Origin: Lutraria lutraria
Lineage: Eukaryota > Mollusca > Bivalvia > Venerida > Mactridae
Direction: 5' to 3'
Assembly (NCBI GenBank): GCA_964023205.1
Contig: OZ026847.1
Location: 12,501-76,500 of the forward strand
Length of the DNA stretch: 64,000 nucleotides
The number at the start of each line of letters is the position of its first letter. The stretch's first letter is position 1. Positions 34,078 to 44,879 of the stretch are shown here, one piece after another. A program made the translations under genes and the position numbers. Under the pieces are notes generated by a model that was not told the origin of the DNA, did no database searches, and was given only the letters and a program-made list of their open reading frames with translations.

Positions 34078-35131
34078 ACAGAGTCAAGTATGCTTGACAC
34101 ACGCCCATACAAACCAGTCACCATAACCACTAAATGATAAACCTGATAGAAATTGTTCTAATTTTCGCAATGACAAATTATGTAAACGACATACCATAAC
34201 ATAGCAAAACAACGACTTTTGAATGTAAGTATATACAACAAACATGATGAAAATGTCACTAGGGAGTTGACAACAGTATGGCATAAAAAGTTTCTATGTA
34301 ACATGAAACAATATTATTAGAATTCATATGAAATATATATTCCCTAGCTCAGTGGCATGACATTAACATTGTTGATTTCATACTTTCATATCACGTTGTC
34401 ATTCGTCAAATAAATAATTTGTTCTAATTAGACACATCCAATGATAATGATATAATGAATACACTTGTTCCCTTTTTGATTAAAGACAACAGGTAATTAC
34501 AAATATTCCTAAAGTTTGCACACAAATTCACAGTCCTGTCTGTGGATAAGTTAATAAACACCACACTATTTCATCACTATGTTATCACAACTGACCACTA
34601 AAAATCACATGTATCAGTAACATTACGTAAAAGCAGCATTATGTTAAATAAAGATTTTTTGGGTTTTTCATATGTAGCACTCTCACAATCAAATTTAACC
34701 CATGTTACAAAACAATTAACTCACAAACTCCTGCTTGAAAGAATTTAAGCCATTTGTTGTTAAAAGATGGCTGCTTAAGCAAGACCATCACTCACAGCAA
34801 ACTATTGACTTGACTTTGTAAGTAAAGGAACATATAAATGCTATATGTAAAAACAAAAGGAGTGGAGTTAATTTCAATTGCAGCATGCTGCATATAATAC
34901 CCTCATACATAAACTAATGATGGCTGCTTAATATGCTAGTCCATCATTACCAAATTACATCATAACGTATTTTATTATTGAATAAAGAACTAGCAGGCAA
35001 TGAGAGACTAAATAAATATAACACACATAGAATTGGGAAGGGGCGTAATGGCAATATTAACACTGAAAACAGTATGGCTGCTTAGGCTAGACCATGACGA
35101 ATTCAGTGTGGCGAATTTAGTTTTGATTCTG
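34078..35131 (-). other. 3' non-coding region of the YR element with a 153-bp repeat
   Basis: No ORF of note. The motif atggctgctta followed about 9-12 nt later by gaccat or tccat occurs at 34767, 34920 and 35074, spaced 153 and 154 bp, with strongly diverged sequence between. This looks like an old three-copy duplication. Confidence 0.5.
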
Positions 35132-35947
35132 TTAAATCTTGAGAGCAGGTGCCCGCAAGTATTTACGGAAAGCCCCTGACTTCCAACGACCTAATTGCTG
35201 TATATGAGTGTCTGAATATTGGAGTTGTTGGGCATGAGTTGCTCCACCTATACGAAAAGAGTGAGCTGTGTACTGTTTCACATTTAAACCAGCAGCTTTC
35301 AGGCATTTTAATAAACCTTTCATGAAATACTTGTCCTTAATTGGTTTTCCGGCCTTAGACCTGAAAAGAGGACCTGTATGTTTATTTGTTTTATGCAAAT
35401 ACGACATGAGATTTCTGATTGGACATATGACATTGTCAGCTTGTCTTGTCACTTGAACAAGCGCAGGACGAGAGCTGTGTTTGTAAGTGTCTAATTGAAT
35501 AGAGCATGAAGTTGCTTTTTTCTGGGAAACTTGAAGTTTGATATTTTGTACTTGTAATGTATGCTGCGTAGCCTTCGTTTGTGTAAATTCGCTAATACGA
35601 AGAAGACCAAAGAAAGCCAATGTAAACATCGACTTGAACAACTTGACTGTATATCTAGAATGGAATACTGTTGAACATATTTCTGTGATCATTTTAAGTT
35701 GAGAGAGTAAGAGTGGTCTACGTGTATCAGACGGAGGCCGTATCTGTTTGCAACCCTTCAATAATTGTTTTATGATGAACGAATGTGATGGGTTTTTGTG
35801 ACCTCTTAACTGGTTAATGTAACATAATGCCGATACACGTGTGTTAATTGTAGAAAATATGTGCCCTTCTGAATGACAGTAAGCAATGAAGTTAGTTAGT
35901 TTTGATTTCGTACACTTACTTGTAGGAGGACAGTTGTAATATGACAT
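35132..35947 (-). CDS. Tyrosine recombinase of the YR retrotransposon
   Basis: This 271-residue region contains all expected catalytic residues: R117 in FGLLRISE, H229 and R232 in HSFRIGGAT, W255 in GRWKSG (the position is His or Trp in the family) and the nucleophile Y263 in FRKYLR. The enzyme should cut and rejoin DNA through a 3'-phosphotyrosine to integrate a circular cDNA, as in DIRS-type elements. The ATG at 35947 is probably not the true N-terminus. The same frame stays open upstream past 36040 and encodes a core-binding stretch (SLLNSSLSTNSKKTYKSAY) that overlaps the end of the RNase H frame. Synthesis is therefore likely from a longer overlapping frame. No internal stop was seen; this is the best-preserved gene of the element. 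Confidence 0.85.
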   Translation of the reverse strand: MSYYNCPPTSKCTKSKLTNFIAYCHSEGHIFSTINTRVSALCYINQLRGHKNPSHSFIIKQLLKGCKQIRPPSDTRRPLLLSQLKMITEICSTVFHSRYTVKLFKSMFTLAFFGLLRISEFTQTKATQHTLQVQNIKLQVSQKKATSCSIQLDTYKHSSRPALVQVTRQADNVICPIRNLMSYLHKTNKHTGPLFRSKAGKPIKDKYFMKGLLKCLKAAGLNVKQYTAHSFRIGGATHAQQLQYSDTHIQQLGRWKSGAFRKYLRAPALKI

Positions 35948-36039
35948 GTGAAATTTGGAATATATTTTATAGGCAGATTTGTAAGTTTTCTTTGAATTTG
36001 TAGATAATGATGAATTAAGTAACGAGTGTATAACAGATT

Positions 36040-37758
36040 TTACTGATTTTCTAACAGATGATGTGGTACAATTGTTGGCTGTCTGTCCATGAATCCTGCT
36101 GTCTTGAGTAGGAAACTCTCTATCTGAAAGCGAGAAAGCATATCCGGTAGAATATTGAGCTTACCGCTGACATGTTGAGCTTTAACCAAAATATTATGTG
36201 TCATGCATGTTAGCGCTAGACGTCTTACTAAGACCATTATTTTTTTATCCTTGCTACTTTGTTTGTTGATTATAAAGACTACTGCCTTATTGTCCGAGTG
36301 TAGGATTAAACAGGTATTTGAGAGTTGTGTTCCCCACACTTCCAATGCTAAAACAATGGGGAAAAGTTCTTTGTATGTAATGTCATAAGCTTGCATAGCT
36401 TGGGGCCATGTCCCATAGAACCAATGAGAATTCAACATAGCCCCAAAAGAGCCTGAGGCATCCGTATAAAGATGTAACTTGTCACAAGAAACCCACTTTT
36501 GCTCTAACAACACCTTTTTACCATTGAAATGATTAACAAACAACTGCTATGCCGACAAATCCCGCCTAGCCTCTTGATTCAATGTTATACGGTGATGAGC
36601 TTTAGATACTCCTATAGTGAGGTCAATAAGGCGCCTGAGAAATGCCCTGTCTGGAACAACGACTTGACAGCAGAAGTTTAATAAACCTATTAGGGACTGT
36701 AATTGTTTTAAGGTTATTTTCCTACATTTGGTATGTTGTGTTAGGAGATTCCTAAGTTTGACCAATTTGTCCAGAGGTAACCTAGCTTCCATAGCAATGG
36801 AGTCTAATTCTAAACCCATGAAAGTTATAGTGGTGGATGGCCATACTGTCTTTTCATCTTTAATGGGAACCCCTACCATAGAGCATAATTGTAAGAATTT
36901 CTCCATGTTATTTTTGCATGTAGTTGAACGTGAAGGTCCTAAGAATAAAAAATCATCCAAGATATGTAAAATATGTGAAATTCCTAATTTTGACGTACAA
37001 ATCCATTTTAGACCGGAACTAAAGCGGTCAAAAATTGTACAAGAAGAACTTGCACCCATAGGGAGACATTTGTCATAATAGATGGAATCCAAAAATTGAA
37101 AACCTAACAGATGGTTATCGGACGGATGAATTGGTATTATTCTAATATCTGAATCTATGTCAGTTTTAGCCATTAAACATCCAGGACCCAGAGATATGAG
37201 AAGCTGAACAGCATCTTCAAAAGAAGAGTACTGAACTGTACATAATTCTTTGTCCAGAAAGTCGTTAACTGAAATGCCCGGAGGGTGACTGAGATGATGA
37301 ATTAATCTGAACTGCCCCTCCGTCTTTTTTGGAACCAAACCAATTGGACTTATAGTAAAGTGTGGCAGTGGGTGATCAGAATATGGACCATCAATTCTAC
37401 CCAGGTTAAGTTCCTGTTGTAATTTAGATTTTACTATGTCCGGGTGTTCCATACATGACTTCAAATTTTTTGAAGTGTAACCAGACCTAGTGCCCTGGTA
37501 ACCTAGTTTAAAACCTTCTATAAAACCATTCATAATATAATCAAAACATTTATAGCCCTTCATATATTTTTGAAAGATGTCAATTTTAATTGGAGTGGGC
37601 AATTTATACACTGGACATGTGGCTTTTTCATGATTGGCTGGGATGTTTAGTGAAAGATTTGGAGGAGGAACCTTTTTTGGGGAAAGATTTGTCCCTGGAT
37701 TGGGATTTGGAAGTGCAGTCTCCTGCCTGATGTTGACCTCTGTAGTACCCGCAGACAT
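36040..37758 (-). pseudogene. Reverse transcriptase-RNase H polyprotein with an in-frame amber codon
   Basis: One continuous frame is broken once. RT domain (numbered from the ATG at 37758): SPIGLVPKK (137-145), motif A KTDIDSDIRIIPIHP (D200), motif B LPMGASSSC (232-240), motif C HILDDF (D268, D269) and FMGLELDS (313-320). After RRDLSA a TAG (36547-36549) interrupts, then QLFVNHFNGKKV continues in the same frame into RNase H: LYTDASGSFGAML, YKELFPIVLALE, LHSDNKAVV and the C-terminal HVSGKLNILPDMLSR. The codon is most likely a former TGG, since Trp is common before this segment. The ATG at 37758 lies in the 140-bp repeat, in a frame +1 to gag, so gag and pol normally overlap. Catalytic Asp residues are present; the stop separates RT from RNase H. 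Confidence 0.85.
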
Positions 37759-39293
37759 GTGGCTTTTTCATGATTGGCTGGGATGTTTAGTGAAAGATTT
37801 GGAGGAGGAACCTTTTTTGGGGAAAGATTTGTCCCTGGATTGGGATTTGGAAGTGCAGTCTCCTGCCTGATGTTGACCTCTGCAGTACCCGCAGACATGT
37901 GGCTTTTTCATGATTGGCTGGGATGTTTAGTGAAAGATTTGGAGGAGGAACCTTTTTTGGGGAAAGATTTGTCCCTGGATTGGGATTTGGAAGTGCAGTC
38001 TCCGGTCTGATGTTGACCTCTGCAGTACCCGCAGACATGTGGCTTGTTCATGATTGGCTGGGATGTTTAGTGAAAGATTTGGAGGAGGAACCTTTTTTGG
38101 GGAAAGGTTTGTCCCTGGATTGGGATTTGGAAGTGCAGTCTCCTGTCTGATGTTGACCTCTGCAGTACCCGCAGACATGTGGCTTTTTCATGATTGGATG
38201 TTTAGTGAAAGATTTGGAGGAGGAACCTTTTTTGGGGAAAGGTTTGTCCCTGGATTGGGATTTGGAAGTGCAGTCTCCTGCCTGATGTTGACCTCTGCAG
38301 TACCCGCAGACATGTGGCTTGTTCATGATTGGCTGGGATGTTTAGTGAAAGATTTGGAGGAGGAACCTTTTTTGGGGAAAGGTTTGTCCCTGGATTGGGA
38401 TTTGGAAGTGCAGTCTCCTGCCTGATGTTGACCTCTGCAGTACCCGCAGACATGTGGCTTGTTCATGATTGGCTGGGATGTTTAGTGAAAGATTTGGAGG
38501 AGGAACCTTTTTTGGGGAAAGATTTGTCCCTGGATTGGGATTTGGAAGTGCAGTCTCCTGCCTGATGTTGACCTCTGCAGTACCCGCAGACATGTGGCTT
38601 GTTCATGATTGGCTGGGATGTTTAGTGAAAGATTTGGAGGAGGAACCTTTTTTGGGGAAAGGTTTGTCCCTGGATTGGGATTTGGAAGTGCAGTCTCCTG
38701 CCTGATGTTGACCTCTGCAGTACCCGCAGACATGTGGCTTGTTCATGATTGGCTGGGATGTTTAGTGAAAGATTTGGAGGAGGAACCTTTTTTGGGGAAA
38801 GATTTGTCCCTGGATTGGGATTTGGAAGTGCAGTCTCCTGCCTGATGTTGACCTCTGCAGTACCCGCAGACATGTGGCTTGTTCATGATTGGCTGGGATG
38901 TTTAGTGAAAGATTTGGAGGAGGAACCTTTTTTGGGGAAAGGTTTGTCCCTGGATTGGGATTTGGAAGTGCAGTCTCCTGTCTGATGTTGACCTCTGCAG
39001 TACCCGCAGACATGTGGCTTTTTCATGATTGGATGTTTAGTGGAAGATTTGGAGGAGGAACCTTTTTTGGGGAAAGGTTTGTCCCTGGATTGGGATTTGG
39101 AAGTGCAGTCTTCTGCCTGATGTTGACCTCTGCAGTACCCGCAGACATGTGGCTTGTTCATGATTGGCTGGGATGTTTAGTGAAAGATTTGGAGGAGGAA
39201 CCTTTTTTGGGGAAAGGTTTGTCCCTGGATTGGGATTTGGAAGTGCAGTCTCCTGTCTGATGTTGACCTCTGCAGTACCCGCAGACATGTGGC
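37614..39293 (-). repeat. 140-bp tandem array at the gag/pol junction, 12 copies
   Basis: Units start at the acatgtggc word, with 140-bp spacing except two 135-bp units (near 38174 and 39009) that lost ctggg. Each unit encodes, on the minus strand, a CX2CX3HX4C zinc knuckle (CGYCRGQHQTGDC) followed by a basic tail (SKSQSRDKPFPKKGSSSKS). 140 is not divisible by three, so the frame shifts between most units; only the 135-bp units read through into the next. Copies are almost identical, pointing to recent growth. Plus-strand frames beginning MAGMFSERFGGG are antisense shadows. Confidence 0.95.
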
Positions 39294-39538
39294 AAGGGGC
39301 ATGATTTGTTGTGGCATGAACCTGACCTGTTATATGCCCAGCATGTGTTGTGTAAAAAACTGGATTTGGCTTTGGTCCGAAAAGTTGACTGTTTCTTACT
39401 TTGATGGGAACGAAATGTCTGATTGGCCAAAGCGGATGTGGTAGCTCTTATCCAGAACCCAGAGTGCATCTGGTCCCATGGGAAAGATGTATGTTCCCTA
39501 AACAATCTGAATTGCTGGTCAAAATATTTAAATCCAGC
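39158..39538 (-). pseudogene. YR retrotransposon gag, C-terminal part
   Basis: The open frame runs from after a TAA at about 39539-39541 to a TGA at 39158. It reads FDQQFRLFREHTSFPWDQMH, a CCCH-like segment (CWAYNRSGSCHNKSC), then the zinc knuckle CGYCRGQHQTGDC from the first unit of the array, and ends FTKHPSQS. Zinc knuckles bind the element's RNA. The N-terminal two-thirds expected of a gag are missing, marking the 5' truncation. The frame stops after the first unit, so the other 11 units lie between gag and pol. Confidence 0.7.
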
Positions 39539-39545
39539 TTAACAT

Positions 39546-41490
39546 GATTACCAAATCCAATTTAGATTTCTCAACAAATTGCTATCAATCGACCATGTGA
39601 ATCAGACAGGTGTAACACACGGGAGTTAGTGGAGTAAACTAACCACTGAACATGATTTGAAAAGTGCTGGTAGAATACATAGTTAATAAATGACACTCAA
39701 ATATCTTAAATTGTTTTTATCTCTCATATCTCTGTATTGCATTTTATGTGTTCGGCATAATCTCGTTTTATGAATTCTACATACTATTTTGTATACATGT
39801 TATTGATGATTTATGAAATTAAATATTGATAAACTTTGCTAAAATCAATGCATCTTAAAACATGTAAATGCCATTCTGCACATCTATACTCACTGAATCT
39901 AAAAACCAGTTTGTACAACTGAATAGAGCGTGTAGAGTGTATTGGATACCCTTTTATAAAATCAAAGCTCTGAAGGTTTCTGCTGTTGTTCGGAACTACA
40001 AATCAGTCAAAAGTTGAATTTCTTTGTAGGGTGAGTTTTTGAATCCGAACGATAGTTCGCACATGAATTTTGATGCAGACTTAAGTGCTACTAACGCTTT
40101 TCTACACCCGCTAAGTGCTTTCAGTACTTTGATTTATGATTCCCATCTGATCACCAAAATAAGTTCAGCAATTAGCATAATATTATGCACATGTAGTCTA
40201 CCTTAACTGCCTCTTTGTATACTCAACTTATGCAGAATGTAATATCTCATACATGAAGACATGCTCGAAGAAAAAGTTACACGTTATAATCATTAAATTT
40301 ATCGATTACAATTTCCCGATGAACCACTTTTTTAAATATCTGGTTGACACCCAGTTATCATCGCATCGTCCATGAATTCAATGATGACTTCTATACGTTT
40401 ACAATAGAAGCTAGGAACCAGACTAAATTAGCATATGCAGCACGTGTATTATGGCGTCATCCTTCCTTGAAATGTGTGTATTGATAGTAGTAATCCGAGG
40501 GAGAGGGTTGTTTAGATTTTTACGACTGTTTTGTATTGCTCGTTTACGAAATTGCATAGCGATTGTTGAAAAATGGTAATAACTTTTTTGTTCGTACCAA
40601 CAACAAACACACACGTATTTTGCGCGCAAAAGCATGTTTGTCCATTTCGGCAAAATTCAGTATACTTAAACGTTACATGCGGCACATGTGGTCATTGTAA
40701 ACAGAATGAATTGGAAGCAAATAAATGGACAATCAGTAATATTGGTTTTATCAACAATAGGCTGGATGCACAAAATGACGTCACGGACCGGCTAGGAACA
40801 TTTCAGGGAATCATATAATCCTCCCGAGTTTAGTGTGAAAACCGCGCGGCTTACATCAGTTTATGAATCATTTTATAAACTAAATCAGTAGCATAATACT
40901 CGTACGTATATAATCCTGATGACTTGATTGATATCATTTCAGGTTATTATTTTCATTATTCTCTGTTTTACATTATATTCCCACACCAAGTTGTTGCATT
41001 CGAGGAAAAAACAATTACTGTTAGTAAAAAGGAACACTTGTTCTAGTTGCCTGAACTTGCTACTGTTAAAGCACTTGGAATAAATGCAGTTAATTATTGA
41101 TCTGACATCTAAATATCACATTCTTAATTAACGATGTAAAACGAACGCAAACAAACAAATAAACAAATTGAAACATTGAAGGGAGAGTCACAATCAAGCA
41201 TTAAATTAGTTTGGATTGAATCTTCAAAGTACCCTACATGATTATTGTTGGTGATACAATTCCAAGAAATCTATCATGTCTCTACTTTACATCACTTCGT
41301 GACTACCAGTAGTAATAAACTATAATGATAAAAGTGTTCATCATCAGAGTCCTGTCTGTTCGCTCTGTTTGAATGGCTCAGATTAAAGGACTCGTTGCAT
41401 TAAAACAAATCGAATAATTTCTTTGTCGTTATTTCTCATTTACATTTGTGGTTTAAGTGACTTTACGTGAACATATAACGCATTCAATGT
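39546..41490. other. Unique DNA, no gene recognised
   Basis: Frames of up to 81 codons (for example 40573-40818) have no recognisable domain. AT-rich with no array. It presumably represents the insertion flank of the YR element. Confidence 0.5.
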
Positions 41491-41600
41491 GCAGTACAAC
41501 CTCTCCAGAACGGCCCTCTCTTGAGCAACTGTTAATTTAACATCTCGAGAACAGCAACCTCTGAACAACATAACAATTTTACTTTTCTCAAACGATGTTG
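41491..41600. mobile_element. Partial copy of the 'acaacctctcc' inverted-repeat family
   Basis: gcagtacaacctctccagaa, then ccctctcttgagcaact and agcaacctctgaacaac, resembles in reverse complement the right end of the element at 26500-26690. Only one end is clear. Confidence 0.45.
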
Positions 41601-41764
41601 CTTTGGAGACATTACCATTATTGTTATAAGATTTGATCGGAGGTTTCTGCAAAAATATCAACTCCTTACCTTAAAGAAATATATCAATCAATACACTAAA
41701 AGTCTTTTCCAATGTCAATATATTTATTGTTATGTTGAGTGCCTGTGACAAAATAACTAGTGTT

Positions 41765-42032
41765 CCCGCATCAGTGGTCTTGTGGTTAAGGTCGCTGACT
41801 TCAAATCACTCTAACCTCTCACTGACAGAGGGTCGTGGGTTTGAGCCTAGCCACCGTCATGCCTCTTTATGTGAAATAATATGCAGTACTGGTTCTTCCA
41901 AGGAACGATAATTAGGTGAACTGTCTGTCTCATATGACTGTTGAAAAGGGGCGTAAACCTCGATACAAACAAACAAACAAACAAGCAAACAAACAAACAA
42001 ACAAACAAACAAACAAACAAACAAACAAACAA
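41765..42032 (+). mobile_element. tRNA-derived SINE with (AAAC)n tail
   Basis: The head has a pol III A-box-like segment (tggtcttgtggttaaggtcg) and a B-box-like gggtttgagcc about 50 bp downstream, the layout of a tRNA promoter. A body of about 120 bp (ggttcttccaaggaacg, gaaaaggggcgtaaacctcg) follows and the element ends in an (AAAC)n tail at 41967-42032. Tail orientation shows it is on the plus strand. Molluscs carry several such families (for example V-SINE types); I cannot assign this one without a library. Confidence 0.75.
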
Positions 42033-42062
42033 CAATTTTGAGATTGAAATACATTAAAAGAA

Positions 42063-42520
42063 ATGTTAAATATTTGTGCAGAAACCTACGATCAAATATC
42101 AGGTTTTCCGATAATGAATCTTATAACAATAATGGTAAGGTCTCAGAATCTGAAAAACAGGCTCCAGATTTCTCAGAACAAGATCATTAGATTTGTACTT
42201 CGGCTAGATCAAAGAAGTCGTATTAATACAGAGTGTTTATTACAGTTAGGCTGGTTACCCGTTGCTAAAAGAGTGGATCAAATCACTCTTAATCATGTTC
42301 ATGTTCTACCCCTTCTTAAATGAATGAATATTTAACTCCAGCTCGTTTTAGTAATCGGTCATGCTTCAGTATTCCTGAAGTCAAAGGTTTCGGTAAAAAG
42401 TCCTTCTCATACAATGGTTGTTCATTATGGAATAAATTGCCAAAAGATAATAAGGTTTCAGCCAACCTGCAAAAATACAAGGTTTCTCTAAAAAAACATC
42501 TTTTACTTAGCATGTAGTTA
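42063..42520 (+). pseudogene. LINE ORF2 C-terminal fragment
   Basis: Two overlapping frames encode the tail of a non-LTR retrotransposon protein: LQISQNKIIRFVLRLDQRS, LLQLGWLPVAKRVDQITLNH, then after a frameshift near 42320 FSIPEVKGFGKKSFSYNG and CSLWNKLPKDNK. This is the C-terminal pattern of jockey/CR1-like RT proteins (GWLPV, SFSY, LWN.LP). The RT core is absent, consistent with 5' truncation on insertion. Confidence 0.75.
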
Positions 42521-42755
42521 CGTTTGTATTAACATCAATTGGTTAATACAATGATTCCTTACTGTGATATATATAATTATATATTACTTTTACTCCTGTT
42601 AAACTTGATCAATTTAACCATCATTATTACGAATTGGTTGTGCCTTGCTAGGACATGTCATTATTATTACAGGACCACAATGGAAATAAGGAAATTCACT
42701 TTTCCTTTTTTGTGTCATCCTGAGTATATATATATACAATTACATGTACTGGTAC

Positions 42756-42908
<153 letters not shown>

Positions 42909-43021
42909 AACTTATACGACTATACCCCCAGCAGAGCTATTCAAAAATAGTCTTCTTACGTTTGACACTTTTCAATAACTCAACTTTCACATGGACATAA
43001 TCCTTTATCGTCGTATAAGTC

Positions 43022-43203
43022 AGATACACGTACTCGTATTTTCTTCAAAAATGTCTTCTTACAGACGATAAGAGGACGGTTCGCTTAGACAAACAATCAT
43101 TTATCGTCGGCTTCGCCTCGGACAAAATGGTTGTTTGTCTAAGCGAACCGTCCTCTTACGTCTGTAAGAAGACACTTTTGAAGAAAAACTCGTACTGTAT
43201 CTA
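43022..43203. mobile_element. Near-perfect fold-back hairpin, about 75-bp arms
   Basis: The left arm holds gtcttcttacagacgataag then aggacggttcgcttagacaa acaa. The right arm (ttgtttgtctaagcgaaccg, then tcctcttacgtctgtaagaa) is its reverse complement, with outer matches agatacacgtactcgt / actcgtactgtatct. A loop of about 30 bp (tcgtcggcttcgcctcgg) separates them. Probably a fold-back transposon or MITE. The RNA from it would form a long hairpin. Confidence 0.8.
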
Positions 43204-44879
43204 TTACATAATCTGCTGTATAATGTTAAAATCCTATAATTATATCCACTTCGTTTATTTCCTGAACGTTCATATTGATTGATAAGTATTCAAGGAAAAG
43301 TATAATTTATGTCATTATTACATATAAACATATCATTATACATGTTGTAAAATTAATGTTTTATAGGACTTTATATATCGACTTTAAATTATTTCGAGCT
43401 GTAATAAAGTGTATCAAGTCAAGTCAAATATTAAGTACATCACATGCAATGTGGTTCACATTCGGGAATCCGATTATTTTGTTTGAAGAGAAAACTGACG
43501 TAAAATAAGCAGGATTTGTTCAGTGTCGTTATATATATTAGTATATTGTATCATTCCCATCCATTGGGAGATCTAAATAAAACAGTTGCTGTATAGAACT
43601 AAAGCAACAATCTTGTGAATTAAGTTAAATCAATAAATACATGACCAATTAGGTATAAACAGCCTTTTAACGAAGCCTTTCAACGGTACATTTAATTTCC
43701 TGTCGCGTGTTTTTACGGGTTCGTTATTCATTTGTTTGACCTAATTCCATTTTCTTGATGGCAATAAACTACCTGAAATCGACAAACTGACCAAAGATCT
43801 TGTACAATACAGGCTATTTGGGTATCTTAATATTCTGTAAGAAATTGATGGAGCCGCATTTTTAATTTGAAATGATAGGTTATGCTGGTTTAACTGTCAT
43901 TATAAACAATCAAATACTGTCTTCATTTGTGATCATTTCACCTAGTACTTAGATATCATTTAAATGATGGCGAACATCTGGCGACAAATCAATCATGCCT
44001 GAGAGAACTTTGCAATTCACTAATAATCTTATCACGAAGTGACTGGACTTTAAGCCGTAAATCATATAGGTGTGTATATCAGAAATGCAGCCACGTTCGC
44101 CTCTGATTAAGAATGGTTACAGGAGGTAATGTAATATGCTGATCATTCTACTGGTCTTTACCGTATTTTATAATCTTCCATGACGTTTGTTTTGTTCATG
44201 TCAAAGTCTCGTACTTGTTTTATCATATTGATTTACAGCGTTTAGGCATTCTAGAAAGTAATCATGGAAACGTGAGGCAATAATAATCATGTTCTGAGTA
44301 CGTAGTATGAATTAATGTTCATCAATTATACTTTACAAGCTATTTATGACAAATACGCTTTTGTTGAAAATGTTATTCATTTTCAATTGTTATTACTTTT
44401 TTGATATTACTGTACCGAATAACAGAATATAAGGACATACGTTGTTGGTATGTATCATCTTATACAGGAAACAAGGGACACGTATGTCAGAATTACAAAC
44501 ATTTGAAGTCTTATATATAGTTATAGGATTGAAAATTTGACAGGGGAAGCCAGATATATATGAGGCTGTGTACTGGATGAAATATCTGACAAGTGGAAGT
44601 TTATTTGACGTACATTTCTTTTCAGACGCAAATTATGGAACAAGCAATGTACATGTGATTTTACAACCATTATTATTAACACATGGTAACTAGTGAGCTG
44701 TGAAATATACGGTCAGTTAGTACGGTCAGTGGTCTCTAGTTACTAAAAGCTTCTAAAATAGTTCTTAACCTAACCCCAGACAACTTTATTGCACTAACTG
44801 CTGAACCCAAAACAGAACTCACATGAATATTAAATGAATTTATTTGCTAAAGTTCGTACTGAGTGTTTTTATAGTTATA
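43204..44879. other. Unique AT-rich DNA, no gene seen
   Basis: Only short domain-free frames. No array or clear mobile element. Confidence 0.5.

Larger units (their letters stand above)
33272..39545 (-). mobile_element. YR (DIRS/Ngaro-type) retrotransposon, 5'-truncated
   Basis: Reading on the minus strand: gag end with zinc knuckles, reverse transcriptase, RNase H, tyrosine recombinase, then a 3' region with two direct repeats. A tyrosine recombinase instead of an integrase defines this order of retrotransposons. The 3' end has a repeat (33853-34077), a 352-bp spacer and the repeat again (33272-33500). That fits the B1-A2-B2 layout of split direct repeats in Ngaro/PAT-type elements. The matching A1 upstream of gag was not found and the gag frame is cut by a stop at about 39539, so the 5' end appears lost. 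The element also carries a nonsense codon and a 12-copy internal array, so it is not autonomous now. Confidence 0.8.

Noticed and set aside
36040..36543. RNase H as a separate gene
   Set aside because: Its apparent start is a TTG just after an in-frame TAG; the domain is the C-terminal part of the upstream RT frame.
37634..39260. Plus-strand ORFs beginning MAGMFSERFGGG
   Set aside because: Antisense shadows of the 140-bp gag-derived units, opening and closing in step with the repeat.
41765..41850. Functional tRNA gene
   Set aside because: A- and B-box-like segments are present but the cloverleaf is poor, and the unit is followed by a SINE body and (AAAC)n tail.
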